From Stercorarius parasiticus (Eukaryota; Chordata; Aves; Charadriiformes; Stercorariidae): 64,000 bases of DNA. The position numbers and the translations under genes were made by a program. Below the pieces are notes generated by a model. That model did not search any database and had not been told where the DNA came from. It worked only from the letters and a program-made list of their open reading frames with translations. Where the stretch lies: the NCBI GenBank assembly GCA_013396915.1, contig VWZL01006771.1, positions 1,319,379 through 1,383,378 on the forward strand. Reading direction: 5' to 3'. Position 1 is the stretch's first letter. Every line of letters starts with the position of its first letter. Of the stretch, positions 25,601 to 38,400 are shown one piece after another.

Positions 25601-28600
25601 GGAAATTAATCATTATATACAAAGCAGTATCATTTATCACCTCTGTAAAGGTGGAGAAATAATATCAAGCAATTGGAATTAACCTAACTCGTGAGCATGT
25701 TAAATGGGCCAGACTAATCATATTCCATAGCAATTTTATAGTATGAACACAAGATCCATTTTCAGCGTTTTCACAGCATTTAAGCAGAATACCAGCTACC
25801 TCAAATTAAATGCATAGGGTGGCATGTATGCTCCAATTCAGTTAACATGTTGTGAACAGATTTACAGCCTATATAATCTTACATAGACTGTCTGGAATTG
25901 AGACTTAACATATGACAAAACACGAAAAAAGCAGGAATTGACTAATACAACAATGCCAGAAGTTGGCTTACAAAGTAACAGAGCTGCCATGAGCTGTCTG
26001 TGATCTTGTGTTGATATGAAAAGATTCAGGCACACGCATCATGATAAATCACAAAACAGGACGGGTTCCTCTGCACTGGGTGTCCAAGCAAGACTTCAGA
26101 AAATCATGACGACTTTAAAGCTTGAAAGACTACAATAAGCAGTGAAAAGGGATGAAATTTCTACTCTCAAACTAGGATTTTTCTTAGTGCATTTAAGTCT
26201 AACTACCCAATCTCATGTTTAAGAAATTGCACACCAGCTTGACTATTTAAGCTGCTGAGCGTGCAGCAGCTTGCATTTAGTTTTATTGGAGGTGGCAAGT
26301 ACTACATGTTCTGGAAAGTCAGGCTTTGGGTTTCCTCATGAGGGACTCAGAAGGCTAAACATTGTTTAAATGTTTTGGTTGTGGGCTCTTGGCCCTCAGC
26401 TTAGAGCACATTCTGCCAGACAAATGGGACTGTTGGCATTATTTCCAACTAAAAAATAGTTTTCCATACTTGAAGAAATAGAAGTTCAGAGAATAGGAAG
26501 AGTTCTTTGGTCCTAGGCGAGGACTCCTCTGATTTGAGAGCTCACACTGATGTATCCCCACTATAATGGAGAGAGATTTTATAACTACAGCCAAAGTAGC
26601 ACACAAATGAAAACAACATCCTGTAGATAACTTTGTTTTGTAAGACTGCTTTAGAATTTCAGAGCTAGAATTAGTAGAAGCAGTTCAAAGCAGTTATACT
26701 GAGAAAGAAACAAACCTCTTTCACACAAATCCTACAGTGGTAGAATACCAATTTTTTGAAGGAGAAAAGAGTAAACAAAGTAAATCACCCAATTTGATTG
26801 GTTTCTCAGCATAATAAAGTGCTGAAGCAGCACAGTGGAGGATTTGCTGGACAATTTTCTACACTGAATCTGTCAATTCATTCCAAAGCTTAGCTCTGAT
26901 GGATATTATGGATTGGTATGGATTGCACTGCTCCAACCATCTGAAAGGTCACTTGACAAACACAGCAGGAGCGACCTATTGTTCTTGCCATTGACAATCA
27001 GACTGCCGTTTTGACAAGTCTTTAAACTATCACAAATCTTTTCTTCAAGTACTACATGGAAATGTTTATCTTTGCTTTGCGGCACAATTAAAAGCTGGCA
27101 TCTTAGGAGTTCACTGAAGCAGTCTTAATATTTCCTTGGGTCAGACTTGCAAAGCCATAGAAGCCTGAGAATCTAATAGTGAATGGATCACCCCTGACAT
27201 CTGTCAACTATACCACCGAGCATAATCTTTTCAGTTCCATTTTCAGATCAGAAGGTGAAAAGAACTCAAGCTATTATCCCCAGTGTACAAATAGGTTGCA
27301 CTACTTCCCTTTCTCACCAAAAGACCACTGTTTCAGATGTAAAAATGAAGCTTCGTTGCTCCAAAAAATCATGGCCAATAAAAATTGATGGATTGTAACT
27401 ATGTCCTGTTGCTTTATGGAGGAAGAAGTAAAACATACAAAGATAGTAGTATTGGAAAATAAACACCTTTCATATTGGCATGATAAATAAGCACTGTTCA
27501 CATTTTGGCATTTCATTTTGTGTGCACAAGTTAAGAGTGGACTAAAAAAAACCCACCTAAATCATAATTTTAAGTTTATGATCTTAAATGTGCTAATTGC
27601 TGCAAGAAAGATACTTCACATATGAATTTGTCTAACACACAGGCTGTTAGAAAGATACATTTTACGACTACCTTGAGCTCCATCTTCTTCTCTATTCAAA
27701 ATAGAGAACTTTAAAAAAGCATAAAGATCTAAACATAAAATATCAAAGATCAGTTGTGAAACCAATTTCCTGAGTACTGACAGACTACAATCACCTCCCA
27801 TCCAGGAGTGATTTTAGACTGACATAGATTAAAGATCTGATTAGGAATAGTTCCAGCCCCTTTACTTCACTGTATGAATGTAACACACATGTAAAGTTAT
27901 ATATAAATGTGTAGCATACACCTAAGCCATTTATTAATATTATTTATTTACTGCAAACAGTCAGTAAGTTTTTCAGTACAAAAACTTAATGATGCAGGAA
28001 GCTTACTAAAGAAATGTTCCTTAAATGGACATTAAAATTTCTCTTCTGTGCAGTGATAGTTAAAAAACATCCCTTTATCCTCTCTCCCCAAAGTAAAAAC
28101 ACAATTACAGCAACATTCATAAAAACAAGTCCTTACTGGAACTCTCAGCTACACTGATCCAATTGCTCTCTAAGGCCACTTTATTTACTAAAGAAATGGT
28201 TGTGGGAAACACTAGTACATAACAGATCCTTCAACTGCTGTAGAAAGTATTTCACTGTTCCTGTAGAGTGGACAAGTCCATTTTTAGCATGTGGAATTTC
28301 CTGAGCAGGTTTTGTTATTCTTATAAAATTCCAGAATATATAATTTATTTTTTTTTTTCAAAATAGGGGATTTTCATTTTACTCTTACGTTTCAGATATA
28401 CCTATTCAAACCAAACAAGTTTAACAACAACAGCAGCAAATAAACCAGTATATTTTGGAGTACGAAATGCTGAGGAGGGTCAAATCTCTGAAGAGTTATA
28501 AGTCACTGGCTAAGAACCCTGAACCAAAATCTGTTTGCTGCAGACCAAGTACAACATCATCCTCGTACAAAAGGAATTTTTCTTTAGTGCAACTGAATCA

Positions 28601-31212
28601 GCTTATTCTCATTAAAAACTAACTCATTCCAGATTAGGAATGGAAAACAAGCATGAACGCTTATTCTCGTCTCTACAGTGACTTTGGAGAAGATGCTAGT
28701 TGTACTCAAAGTGTTAAGAATGTAGTGAGGACTTATCATCTAAGTTTTCTGAATAGTACGTGCTTTGCGTAATGAGCATCACACAAAGCCAAATACCATT
28801 AAAAACTAAAACTGTTTTGATAAACATACTTTTGAATTCAAACCTTTTGAAGTCGTTTCATGTAACTCATTGCAAATGTTTTCTCATCATTTCCAAGCAT
28901 TTTTAACAACAACCCATATGCTTTTATCTAAAAGCATATTGCCCAAAAGTTACTAAAATTGTGATAATCTAGTATATAAAGAAAAGTACTTTTTGTCTTT
29001 CTGGTACTGAAAATAGTAAAGAAGCTGAACAAAACTATGCTAAATTATATTTGTGTATACGGAGTCATCTAGGATCAAGAACCTTTGGACAAATTACCCT
29101 CATCAGCAAGTTTCATTGAATAATAATAGACACAATTCGGGGAAAACCCATCAGCAAGAAACTAGCTAGAGAGAAAACCAGGTAAAATGACACAGTGAAG
29201 TATCTACATGCTGTGAAGACTGAAAGTCAGAGTGTCTCCCATTACACAGAGCTGTGAAAGCTCTAAGCTTTTAGAGAATTTATGAGCCAAATAAGTCTGG
29301 ATGGTCAAGGGAGATGGTGTCATTAAGATACTGTTGAACATAAAGCTGCCTTCCAGACTGATGTGAGCTAAAAGGCCCTGGGGAAGCAGCACTGAGCTGG
29401 GTTAAAACTGGCTTCTACTGCTTCACAACAGCATTCATAGGCAGGAACCAGGAGGTGTGGTTAAACCAGGGTGTACCATCAATTTCTGGTAGACTGTTTT
29501 CAAAAACACAGAATGAGACTCCTGTGTGTCCGCTTGACAAAAAGCAAACAGAAATGTAACCTACCTGAAGGACTAAGGTATGACCTAGACAAAAAACTGG
29601 AAGCATACTCTGTAATAACTAGCTTTCTCCTGGAGCAAGTCCTTGAGAATAGTGAGTCTGCTACAGGAACCAGTCAACAAAAATAAATGTTACAGGAAAA
29701 CAACTGAAAAGTGTAATCGCAGAAGCAGTTTAAAACTGGTTAATTAAATCCAAAGCACTTGGTCATTAAATAACGATTAACAGTTGTTATTGACACACAG
29801 ATATGTTAACAGAAGAATATGGACCTCAAATCATTTGGGACTTTCCTTAAAGCAAGTACTCAAAAACTCCCAAAAGGTCTTTTCTAAACACTAGAGATGG
29901 GTTTCTTTAGAAAGTGAACAAAATTTAATACTAAGATGGTAAAAATAAAACTCAGAATGAGACATGATAGCAACGCAAGGATATGTTAACATAACTCTCA
30001 TCCCCACTATGTCCTCACAAGGTGAGCCCTTTCCTTCAATATCTCTGATTCCAGTAACTAACTTTTATTTTCTGCAGGGTAACCTCTGAGTCCTTACGAA
30101 ATACATTCCTTCCATTATCTCTGAGGAGCAAGTGTTTGCTCCCTACTTTTTGAGAGGCCTCTGTCTGTCTGTCTCTGATGTTTGCAGGCTTCCGAGCCTC
30201 AGCTTCCACTCTCCTCTCTTCTGCCTGTCCCTCCATGCACTGTATAAATCTCTTCCCCCCAAAATGGCATCCTTTCTTCGTGATCCCATCTTTCTCAAGT
30301 GTAGTCCCTGGGAGAAGGCGAACAAGAAGCTGGCCTCTCATACCCAGCCACATGCATTTCAGAGCAACACAGTGTGGGAAAACCAAGAATCCACCACAAT
30401 CCTATTGCTTTCAATCCCATTAATAAGTTTGAGAGGGTGAAAAGAATCAATCCATGCTACAGAAGTGTCTGTCTCAGTTTCTCTATAATGCTGGGCAGAG
30501 ATTTGTAAACTCGTCCTAGAAATTCCTAATTTCTCACAGAAGATGAGTCAGGATTACTAACCAAATATAACATTGTTCTCACAGGGAGGGGAAGGATGTA
30601 AAAGTGTCCACATTGTTCTAAACTCTGAAACGTTCCTATAATAAACTGTGTATCACTAGGGGGAAAAAGCTGTCTTTTGCAAGTATAGTATTAAATGTCA
30701 AATTCATTAGTGACATGACCTGAAATCATTAGGTCTTTCTTTCTAAACTAGCTGCATATGTGATGTTTGGATTCCTATACGTGTTATTTTCAGATCAAAA
30801 TGAAACCACAGAGAAAACATTGTGCTTTATTATTGTGTGCCATTTTTTGAAAGAATGACTCAGGCATTGATATTTAGGCTACTTTCAAGTCAAATATTTA
30901 AAGCCCACATCCTAACCATAAGCACACTTACTGACATATTGGAAGGTCACTGGAACATAAGAAGATAGAGAGAGGTCTAAGCAAAAGACCTACAAACTAA
31001 ATATCTTCCGCATTGGAGGAAAGGCAACTGTAAGAAAATGGAACTGTTTCCTTGTATTTTCATCAAAGTACTGAACAGGTTCCAAACAGTTTCAGATCTA
31101 TTAAAAATCAGGCCTGTGGCATTTTCCTCTTGTACATTCATATTTCATTAGGCGCAATGACTTTATCTTTTCTCCAGTTAAAAATGCCATTCAAATTGGC
31201 TGCTGTACTTAC

Positions 31213-31583
31213 TCTTTCACTGTGACAATATAGCCGTATCCTTTCTCCTCGGAAGACTTCACTTCAAGCTGTAAGCCTTGTCCCATATTTTTCTGAGGCT
31301 CTTCATAGGAGTTTCCATCCTGCATTAAAGCATTCTTAATCCAGTAGCGGGTCCCGCTCTGGTCTTTGGAGTCAGATTCAGTGTTCTTCGCAGCTGTCAG
31401 TTCCCTTGAGAAAGTCTCACTCTTTACATTTTCCACACCAGCATTTATTTCTTCTGAGGAAGAGTCAGTGTCTTCAGATTTCTTCGTTTCTGTCTTAGTA
31501 GATTCTGCAGGTATAAAGTCTTTAGGCATACTTTCAGGTAATGCATTTTCATTCAAGAAGTTGAGCAGTTTTGCAGTGTTCTC
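31213..31583 (-). CDS. PTPRN2: PTPRN2 lumenal exon with dibasic and GYIVT motifs (371 nt)
   Basis: This is the best-matching PTPRN2 exon. It encodes ENTAKLLNFLNENALPES, then [33 protein letters not shown], and near the end QGLQLEVKSSEEKGYGYIVT. Recalled human PTPRN2 has [32 protein letters not shown] and [20 protein letters not shown]. The Lys-Lys pair aligns with the human dibasic site. Phogrin is known to be cut in the lumenal region during granule maturation; use of this pair here is inference. The acceptor is TTCTTTTAATACAG before GAGAAC (phase 0). The donor is AAAGA then gtaagt (phase 2), a strong consensus. There are 123 open codons plus two bases. The two trailing bases GA plus the next exon's first C make Asp, giving VKDPL against human DRDPL. 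Confidence 0.96.
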
Positions 31584-33321
31584 CTGTATTAAAAGAATAT
31601 TATTATTTTAAAAACCAAACACATGGATGTTATACTGAACCAAACCTGGAGATAATCTTTCAAACTCTTATTGATATGGCAGAATCTATTCATCCAAATA
31701 TCGCGTGGTCATTTTCTTGATTTCTGTATGCTGCCAGACTACGTAAGAACATAACATTTATTCAGTAATAATAAAAGAGCATTAAATTATGCCACTGTAT
31801 TTTTCAATAGTTTAATAAGGGCAAAGAAATTCTGTAGTTAACAGTTCTTCAAATATTACGGAATCTAGATAGCCTTTCCTCTGACTTGAACAGCTAGAAG
31901 AAAATGCTGATGGTATTTTCATAGTGTTTTCATGTGTCTGTGTGTTTAAGTATTGATGAGAATACAATTTTTTATCAAGTTAATGAAAAGGAGAAATAAT
32001 AGAAGTATCCATCAATATGCCTAAGTGTTGGGACTGGAAACGTGTTCGGCTTGGGTCTCACAAGCCATACTGCAGGAAAGGGAACAGATATTAAATGACA
32101 AATTATGTTTTGCTTATTCATCTCTAGAAATTGTGACAAACTGTTTGCGAGTGATCCACTAAGCTAAACATTTGATCACAGAAAAAAATCTGTCTAATAA
32201 ATCGAAACAATAAACAAATGAGCAAAAGTCAAAACACACGCCTGGAACAATTTGTTAGCTAGTTTCATTATATAAGTTTATTGCAGCCAAGCATTTGGGA
32301 GGAAATGATGGCTAATGGGCACTTTGTGCTCTGTGTCACGATATATTCTTTTGTATCGCATCCCCTATTCAAGCTGTCACTAAGAAATCTGTACATGGGA
32401 TCCTCTGTAAGGCTATTGTCAATGCAGTGCTTCATCCCTTGAAGAATTTCATGTGGATGGTTAAAGCTCCTGCCAAATTGTCCACTTGTGTGTTTTCTTT
32501 GCTTGGTAGAAGTGCAGCTACTGAAGAGATTTTACTGGGAACATGAGAGGGTTTGCCCGTTTGTGAGTCTTGCAGTGTTAGCTTTTGATAGAGTATATAG
32601 TAGGAGAAGTTTCACGTCAGTTTTTAAAAAAAATTTCTTTGAGATTTTTCTGTTCCATGCAACCCAGAAAAAGAAAGATGAATATACCTCAAAAATGGCT
32701 GAATATTGGATAGAACTCTATAGGATATGATTCAAAGCTCACGAGGGTACGAGATGTAATGCCTACAGCTTTTGAAATACCTCTGGTATTCAACGATTTG
32801 GAAGAATATATGGTAAAGTGAAAAAGCGAAGAATGACAGACCCCATGAAAGGAGAGGGAATTTTGAACCCTCCCACAAACACATGCCCTCAGAGGGAATA
32901 TGTTTACTCGTCTGCTTCTGAAAACCAGAAAGATTCTCTGAGCAAGGATGCTTACAGTCCCCAGAAGGAAGAGCCACAGGACACACCTCAATAGTTAAAA
33001 TTTACTAACCCGAGGAAAAGCCTGAATTTGAACTTTGGGATCTGTTATGAATTCTGTCTATTTACAAAGGAAGGAAAGGCAAAATAGGACTTGATTTTGG
33101 TTCCTTGAACTGCAAAACTCATCTTGGTTAAGCTTTAAATAAATGCTGATTTAATATTTCAATGCATCAACATCAATATGCCTATGCTGTGATATTGAAT
33201 TGTATCTACACAAGACACAAACCAAGTCTTATATTTCAGAAACGTGCTTTTGACCTTCACTGCATGTAAACCTGATATTCTGAGATGGAATGTTTGTTTT
33301 GTTAAAATACTGGTACTCTAC
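31584..33321 (-). other. PTPRN2: PTPRN2 intron (1.7 kb)
   Basis: This intron lies between the 41-nt exon and the 31213-31583 exon and is phase 0. It begins with the weak donor gtagag and ends with the acceptor TTCTTTTAATACAG. I recognise no repeat, RNA gene or further exon inside it. The opposing open frames at 32488-32991 have no recognisable domain. Confidence 0.85.
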
Positions 33322-33362
33322 CTCTTTATTGGTTCTCGCACTGGCTTCACGCGCTCCGTTGT
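33322..33362 (-). CDS. PTPRN2: PTPRN2 very short exon (41 nt)
   Basis: This tiny exon encodes 13 whole codons, NGAREASARTNKE, preceded by two bases that complete an Asp codon started in the previous exon. I found it because the flanking exons end in phase 1 and begin in phase 0 and so cannot join directly. The acceptor is ATATCTTACAG and the donor is GAG then gtagag, which has A at +5. The phases fit exactly (2 + 39 nt). Homology to the mammalian protein over 13 residues is too weak to prove anything, so the call rests on splice sites, phase and position. A 41-nt exon with a weak donor may be spliced inefficiently, and skipping it would shift the frame. Confidence 0.8.
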
Positions 33363-34673
33363 CTGTAAGATATGAAAAGCACAAATACATAGTTATGAAG
33401 GAAAAACATCATATATGAAACAGGCACCACTTATAGACTGCTCTGTAGTGGTGGCCTTTTCATGCAATTTAAACATTAAGACATCAAAGCTGAAAGGGCA
33501 GAGTAAAGAGCACTGTATAATTCAGTATTGTTATTCTAACCCCACTTCGATAGCAAATTAATGCAAGATCAATAGACAGAGTACCTCAAGAGCCAATGTA
33601 ATAGTGTTATTTTGCTAATTAAGTGTCCAATCTTCATATCAGTTTATCAATATCTATGAAAAAAACCAATAAAATAGTTCCAACTGGCTGAATGGACATT
33701 CACTTTAAAAAGAAAGGAAATATATACATCCCTCATACACATTGTGGTGGAAGAAGACGACATTTCTGTAGATATCATCTAGCAAAACCATGTTACAGTT
33801 TAACTACGGTGATGATACGCAGTCACACCATTAACCTCAGTCAAATAACGTTGGCTTTTTGGTTTAAGAACTGAGTCTTATTCATCTCTCCCAGCATGAT
33901 TCAAGACAAACTCTCAAGTCTGCTCATTTTAATCTACACAAAGAATTGGCAAGTAAAATAGCCAGAATATCCCTAACTAGTAAGGATTTCAATATATCAC
34001 CGTGAAAAAAAAAAAGACAGTAAGTTAAAATCACTGTTTGTCACTTATATCATATATCGTTTTTTGGTCTGTTAGATATCTTAACATTCCTAAAATAAGG
34101 AATGGGTAAGTGGCAACTTATGTCCCACTGTAGTATTGACTCATTAATGGCAATTACTGTAGATCCTGAATCTACATCACCAGGAAAGTATGTGTCCAGA
34201 CAGAAGCAAATAACCATAACAACTCTTTTATTTCCCTAAGCAGGAAAGGGAATGAGTAGTTTTCTACCTGTGCCCATCTAAGACTTTCTTCTGCATGTAA
34301 TTGTGGTACATTAAAGAATGATTATCTGTAAAACAAAATTTTTTCACCACATATTTCAAAATACATTATTGAAATATAATACTTTTTCATTGTAATTTTG
34401 TTTACATATCTTATTTTCAAGAAAGGGAAATTAGACCACACAGCATAAAGCAATTTGTATTTCAATATAATTGGGTGTGTAGGTTTATCTTGTTTGTGAA
34501 GCTGTAAAAAGAAAAGAGCAAAACTAAAATTCTGCAGCTTTCAGGGAAAAATACAGAAACTTTCCCTCCTGTCCTCTTTAAAACTGATTTTAAAATGTCT
34601 AGCACTATTATAACACAATAAAGGGAAATCAGGGTAGCTATCTTTTGCTGTATTTAACTCTTAGAATTAATAC
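33363..34673 (-). other. PTPRN2: PTPRN2 intron (1.3 kb)
   Basis: This is the shortest intron of the window and is phase 1. It starts with the donor gtatta and ends with the acceptor ATATCTTACAG before the 41-nt exon. Its base composition is AT-rich. I see no repeat or other element in it. Confidence 0.85.
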
Positions 34674-34925
34674 CTGGTTTGTTAACACTGTCTTCCATTA
34701 ATCCAATCTGAATCTCTGCCCTTCCTTCAGCACCTCCTTTCTTCATTTGCCCTTCTGTTTGGTCTTTAGTTTTTCCAGCACCCTCCTTCATTTCTTCCTG
34801 AATGCCAACGGATTGAATTGCATTGGCGATAGTGTCAGCGATCTCATCCAGTTCTGTCGAGCTGAGATTCTCCACATTCACCTGGTGTTTCTCTAGGTCC
34901 TTCAATACATCTTTAATAAGTGTCT
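34674..34925 (-). CDS. PTPRN2: PTPRN2 internal exon, lumenal helix-rich segment (252 nt)
   Basis: This exon encodes ETLIKDVLKDLEKHQVNVEN then LSSTELDEIADTIANAIQSV, followed by a charged tail rich in K, E and G and ending EDSVNKP plus a split codon. Recalled human PTPRN2 has [20 protein letters not shown] then LELDGMAELMAGLMQGVD, so the order L.KDL......LS..ELD..A........V is conserved. The acceptor is TTTTGTGATCCAG before AGACAC, entering in phase 1 so that the first codon is G|AG (Glu). The donor is CCAG then gtatta, without G at +5. Two bases, then 83 codons, then one base give 252 nt with no stop. It is lumenal, between the RESP18-like region and the dibasic processing region. Confidence 0.92.
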
Positions 34926-35109
34926 CTGGATCACAAAACAACACAAATACAAGATTTAGCTGCATACATGAAGCACATCTGCTTGGATCAGTAAGTATCT
35001 TTCATGTTTCCTAAAAGACAGCTTTTCCTTCCTGGAGAGCATCAGCTTTCCAAAAGAGTGCATATACATTCATGCTGCCATCTTTACAAAACACAGTCTT
35101 ATCAATGGA

Positions 35110-35235
35110 TGTTAGCGTTTATGACAAGATGAACCCGTGCCAGGCACTGGGGGATGTATGTCACTACAACCCAGCAAGCTGCCCTAGAGAGAGAGGTATA
35201 AAATTGTCGCTTTTTCTTCACAAGAAAAGCATTGT
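35110..35235 (-). mobile_element. MIR-like relic
   Basis: GTTTATGACA, CCGTGCCAGGCACTGG, ACAACCC, GAGAGGTATAAAATTGTC and a TTTT..TTCACAAGAAAA stretch occur in the order of reverse-complement MIR (TTTATTGAG, TGTGCCAGGCACTG, ACAACCC, GAGGTAGGTA, TTATCCCCATTTTACAGA). Confidence 0.52.
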
Positions 35236-35471
35236 TTCCTAGTCTAAACCGATTCAAAATACTCAAGACAAGTGTTAAGGTAGCTTAACTTTTTTTTAGC
35301 TGCACTAAGATAGTGCAAACAACACTACTTCTTATGAGAGATCAATTTCTTTGGTGATTTGCTTTTGCAAGGTAAGTAGCTATATAGAGTTCTGGAAACA
35401 AAAAAAAAATCAGATATTTTGCCTTTCAATCAAAAAGTTCCTCTTCAATTAGAAGTGGATATGGATATATC

Positions 35472-35499
35472 TCCATTACATACACGGATATGTAATGGA
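35472..35499. repeat. Perfect 11-bp inverted repeat, 6-base loop
   Basis: TCCATTACATA at 35472-35482 and TATGTAATGGA at 35489-35499 are exact reverse complements. Confidence 0.88.
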
Positions 35500-38400
35500 C
35501 AAACCTTGTAAATTGTATCTATTTCTCTTGGAATATATATATTTTGTCAAAATAACTTGACAGAAAAACCTAAATTATTGAAGCAGAGCTAATAAAGTCA
35601 GCAAAGAAAAGACAGAATATATGTCAGTTTCAAATCAAAACTAAAACTTTTCAACTAAATATATAAAGACACCTGACACCAGTGCATCTACAAAAGAATG
35701 AAAACCGTGATGACTTCAGTGATCTTCTTTTTCAAGAGTTTTTGCCATTTATCCATTGATAAGGAGAACCCATGACATGCAGTAGCTAGCAATCTATGAA
35801 TGAGATGTTGAAGGTTTTTGCAATCGTCTGGAATAATATTCACAAATGTTCATAATAATTTTTAGCACAGATCAAGAATCCACCTCCGCATTTCTAAGCC
35901 CCTTGTAAATGTGGAATGGTCTTAGAAAACATCTATGTCAAGAATTAAAGGCTTCTAAGTCAGACAAACATCACTCATTAACAGTTTTAGGCAAAAGGAG
36001 AGAGAACATGAGCAAAACAGACAGCCGATTAGAGCCTTGAACATGAGATTCTCACAGTCCAGCTGAGTTTCCTAACTATTAAATGATACTGACTGCTTTA
36101 GGATCACTTGTTCACTTTCCTACAAGATTTTTGAAACATTTTTGATTTATTCAACTGCAGAACAGAAAATACATTTCTTTTCCCCCAGCTTTCTAGCCAT
36201 AACAAGTCGAGAAGAATGTCATTCAGTTACTGTAATTTTCAAGGTGATAAGAAACATCTTACCAAGAAATTGGATTAATGAAAAAAATTCAAACACACTT
36301 ACATGCCTAGTAGCACTATTTTTTCAAAATTTGAACTCTCAGATTCTTAAGTTTACTCAGTGCTAATGTTAAGTAGAGTCCTGAAAGTTTATCTATTTTC
36401 TGAAAATAGGAACAAGATTCTTAAAATAATTCAAAAGAATGGTTAGTAATATTATGAAGTTTTTAGCAAAACGCATAGAAAGAAGTTTCAAGCAAATTCC
36501 AGCAAGTGGAACAGCATAAAAGCAATTCTGTCATTGAGTAAAAGTTGTTCAAACAATATTCATTCATTTAGATAAAAAAGCTAGGTCAAATTTCACGAAT
36601 TCAGCAGCAGATTCAAAACAAAGAACCCCAAAATTCTGATCTGAAAAATCAGCAACCTTAGACTTCCAATCTGAAAGCAAGTTTTAAGCCTCAGAAAAGT
36701 AATTTGCATCTGCATTCGCCCGTTAAATTTTATTTAAGTTAGTTACTGGCCACTACAACAATATTTGAAGAAAAATCTTAAAAGATAATTGTATTTCAGG
36801 ACATATATAATTAAAAGAGCTCTATTAATGTAGCACTACTAGATTTTTGTTTATTTCAGTTGTTTCACAGGCAGCTGTCAAGACCAACCACTGACCTACT
36901 CAACAACACGCAGTCAATATAGCCCTGTCATTTCCATTCCATTTCATTTTTTCCAAACTAACTTTTCTCTGGACCTATTATCTTAGCCAAGTCTGATGTC
37001 CCCAGTCCACTTCCACATGTTCATAGTCAGTAACAAAGCAGTCTCAATCTCAACCAAACATGAGATCTACTGTGCGTCTACTAACAGGCTCACTGCAGGT
37101 CCTCCTGGTTCAGTAAACAAACCTGTTATAAAGGAGCCTCCTGCTCCTCTGATGCTGCTATTCCTGCCCTTGACAATGCCACCTGGGCACCATTGAGCAA
37201 ACAAACTCCTAAATACTTGTGTCAATGTGAGTAAAACCTAGGTATTCTATACTACCTTTAGTAAAGAACTACAAGTGTGACTTAGAATGTCAAGGAACAA
37301 AGGCGATAACCAAAGCCAGTAAGTATGAGGAACATCATGTTTTCAGTGTACTAGGAAGAATAGTCACCAGGATGTCTGTAACAGCCTGATGAAATGGAGG
37401 TCTACATAAGGAGTCTTGCTAACTTCATGAGGTTCCTGATATGATGTTAACACGTGTCCATGTGAAATATGGATGTTTCCACTTCTCGTCATGGCACTTG
37501 TCCAACTTTGTATATCATTTCATATTATTGGATAAGGCTGATACAGAAATAAATATCAGGGCATCTATTTACAAACACCTTTGGGTAATTTAAGGAAATT
37601 ACTGTGAATTTATTAAAACCAGAAAGTACGGTTGGAGAAAGACCAAAAAGAAGATGGATACTGCAATGGCGCATCACTTAAGCAGCACATGTACTCAAGA
37701 CACGCATGTACCTGAGCACAGCTCATACTCTCCCACTGACCCTTTCTAAATAGAATCGGCAACGCTCAGCCATGTTGCACAGGGCTTGAGCGGCACACAA
37801 GTTTTCTCCATTAGCTCCAGCTTCCAAACTGAAGAAGACAAGTTGCCTTTCGTAGTTGCCTCAGAACCAGGATGACAGTAAAGACACATAAATCTTAGAT
37901 AATGTAATTTTTAACATCAGCTTCACCAGTAGAATTCCCCTAGTAGGTAACAACAGCAGCATAGCAAGGGAAAACAGCTTTTCATTGTACAGCACACAAA
38001 TGTACGTGCTCCATACTCTGTTGACACAACTGCCAAAGCCAACTTGCCTGACAACTGAATGGTACGGCCGCAGTAACTTTGCCGGCAGTCCCACAAGGGG
38101 GTCCATTCTCTTCTGCCCCATCACCCAGTTGACCATGTATTAGCTGTCCTCAGCAGCTGAGCGCCACACAGACTGGTGACCACAGCTTTGCAAGGCAGTG
38201 GATGTACAAAAATATCTTTGCTCTATAAGCACGGAAGTTTGTTATTTTTTGAAAAAAATACATCTGAATTACTAATTTTGTGACCTTTACAAAGCAATGG
38301 AGAAATGTATTCTGTAATATTTAATACACCAAAAATGAGTAGACTAGAACAAATCACTTAAAACTGAGCCAAATTCTAAATACAGCTAGTGCAGAAGACA

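Larger units (their letters stand above)
9789..31212 (-). other. PTPRN2: PTPRN2 intron (21.4 kb)
   Basis: This is the longest complete intron in the window. It runs from the gtaagt donor of the 31213-31583 exon to the TTTCAACAG acceptor of the 9702-9788 exon. The two exons join in phase 2, so no further coding exon is required between them. It holds a 5'-truncated CR1 fragment ending at the N at 21233, MIR-like relics at about 14828-14885, 21624-21712 and 25511-25600, short tandem duplications, a perfect 9-bp palindrome at 14032-14056 and a short FADD-bearing open frame near 13250. Elsewhere I see no recognisable element. Confidence 0.85.

Noticed and set aside
30036..30440. Overlapping open frames of 116 (minus) and 102 (plus) codons
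   Set aside because: No domain is recognisable. Open frames on both strands of the same block indicate low stop density, not coding.
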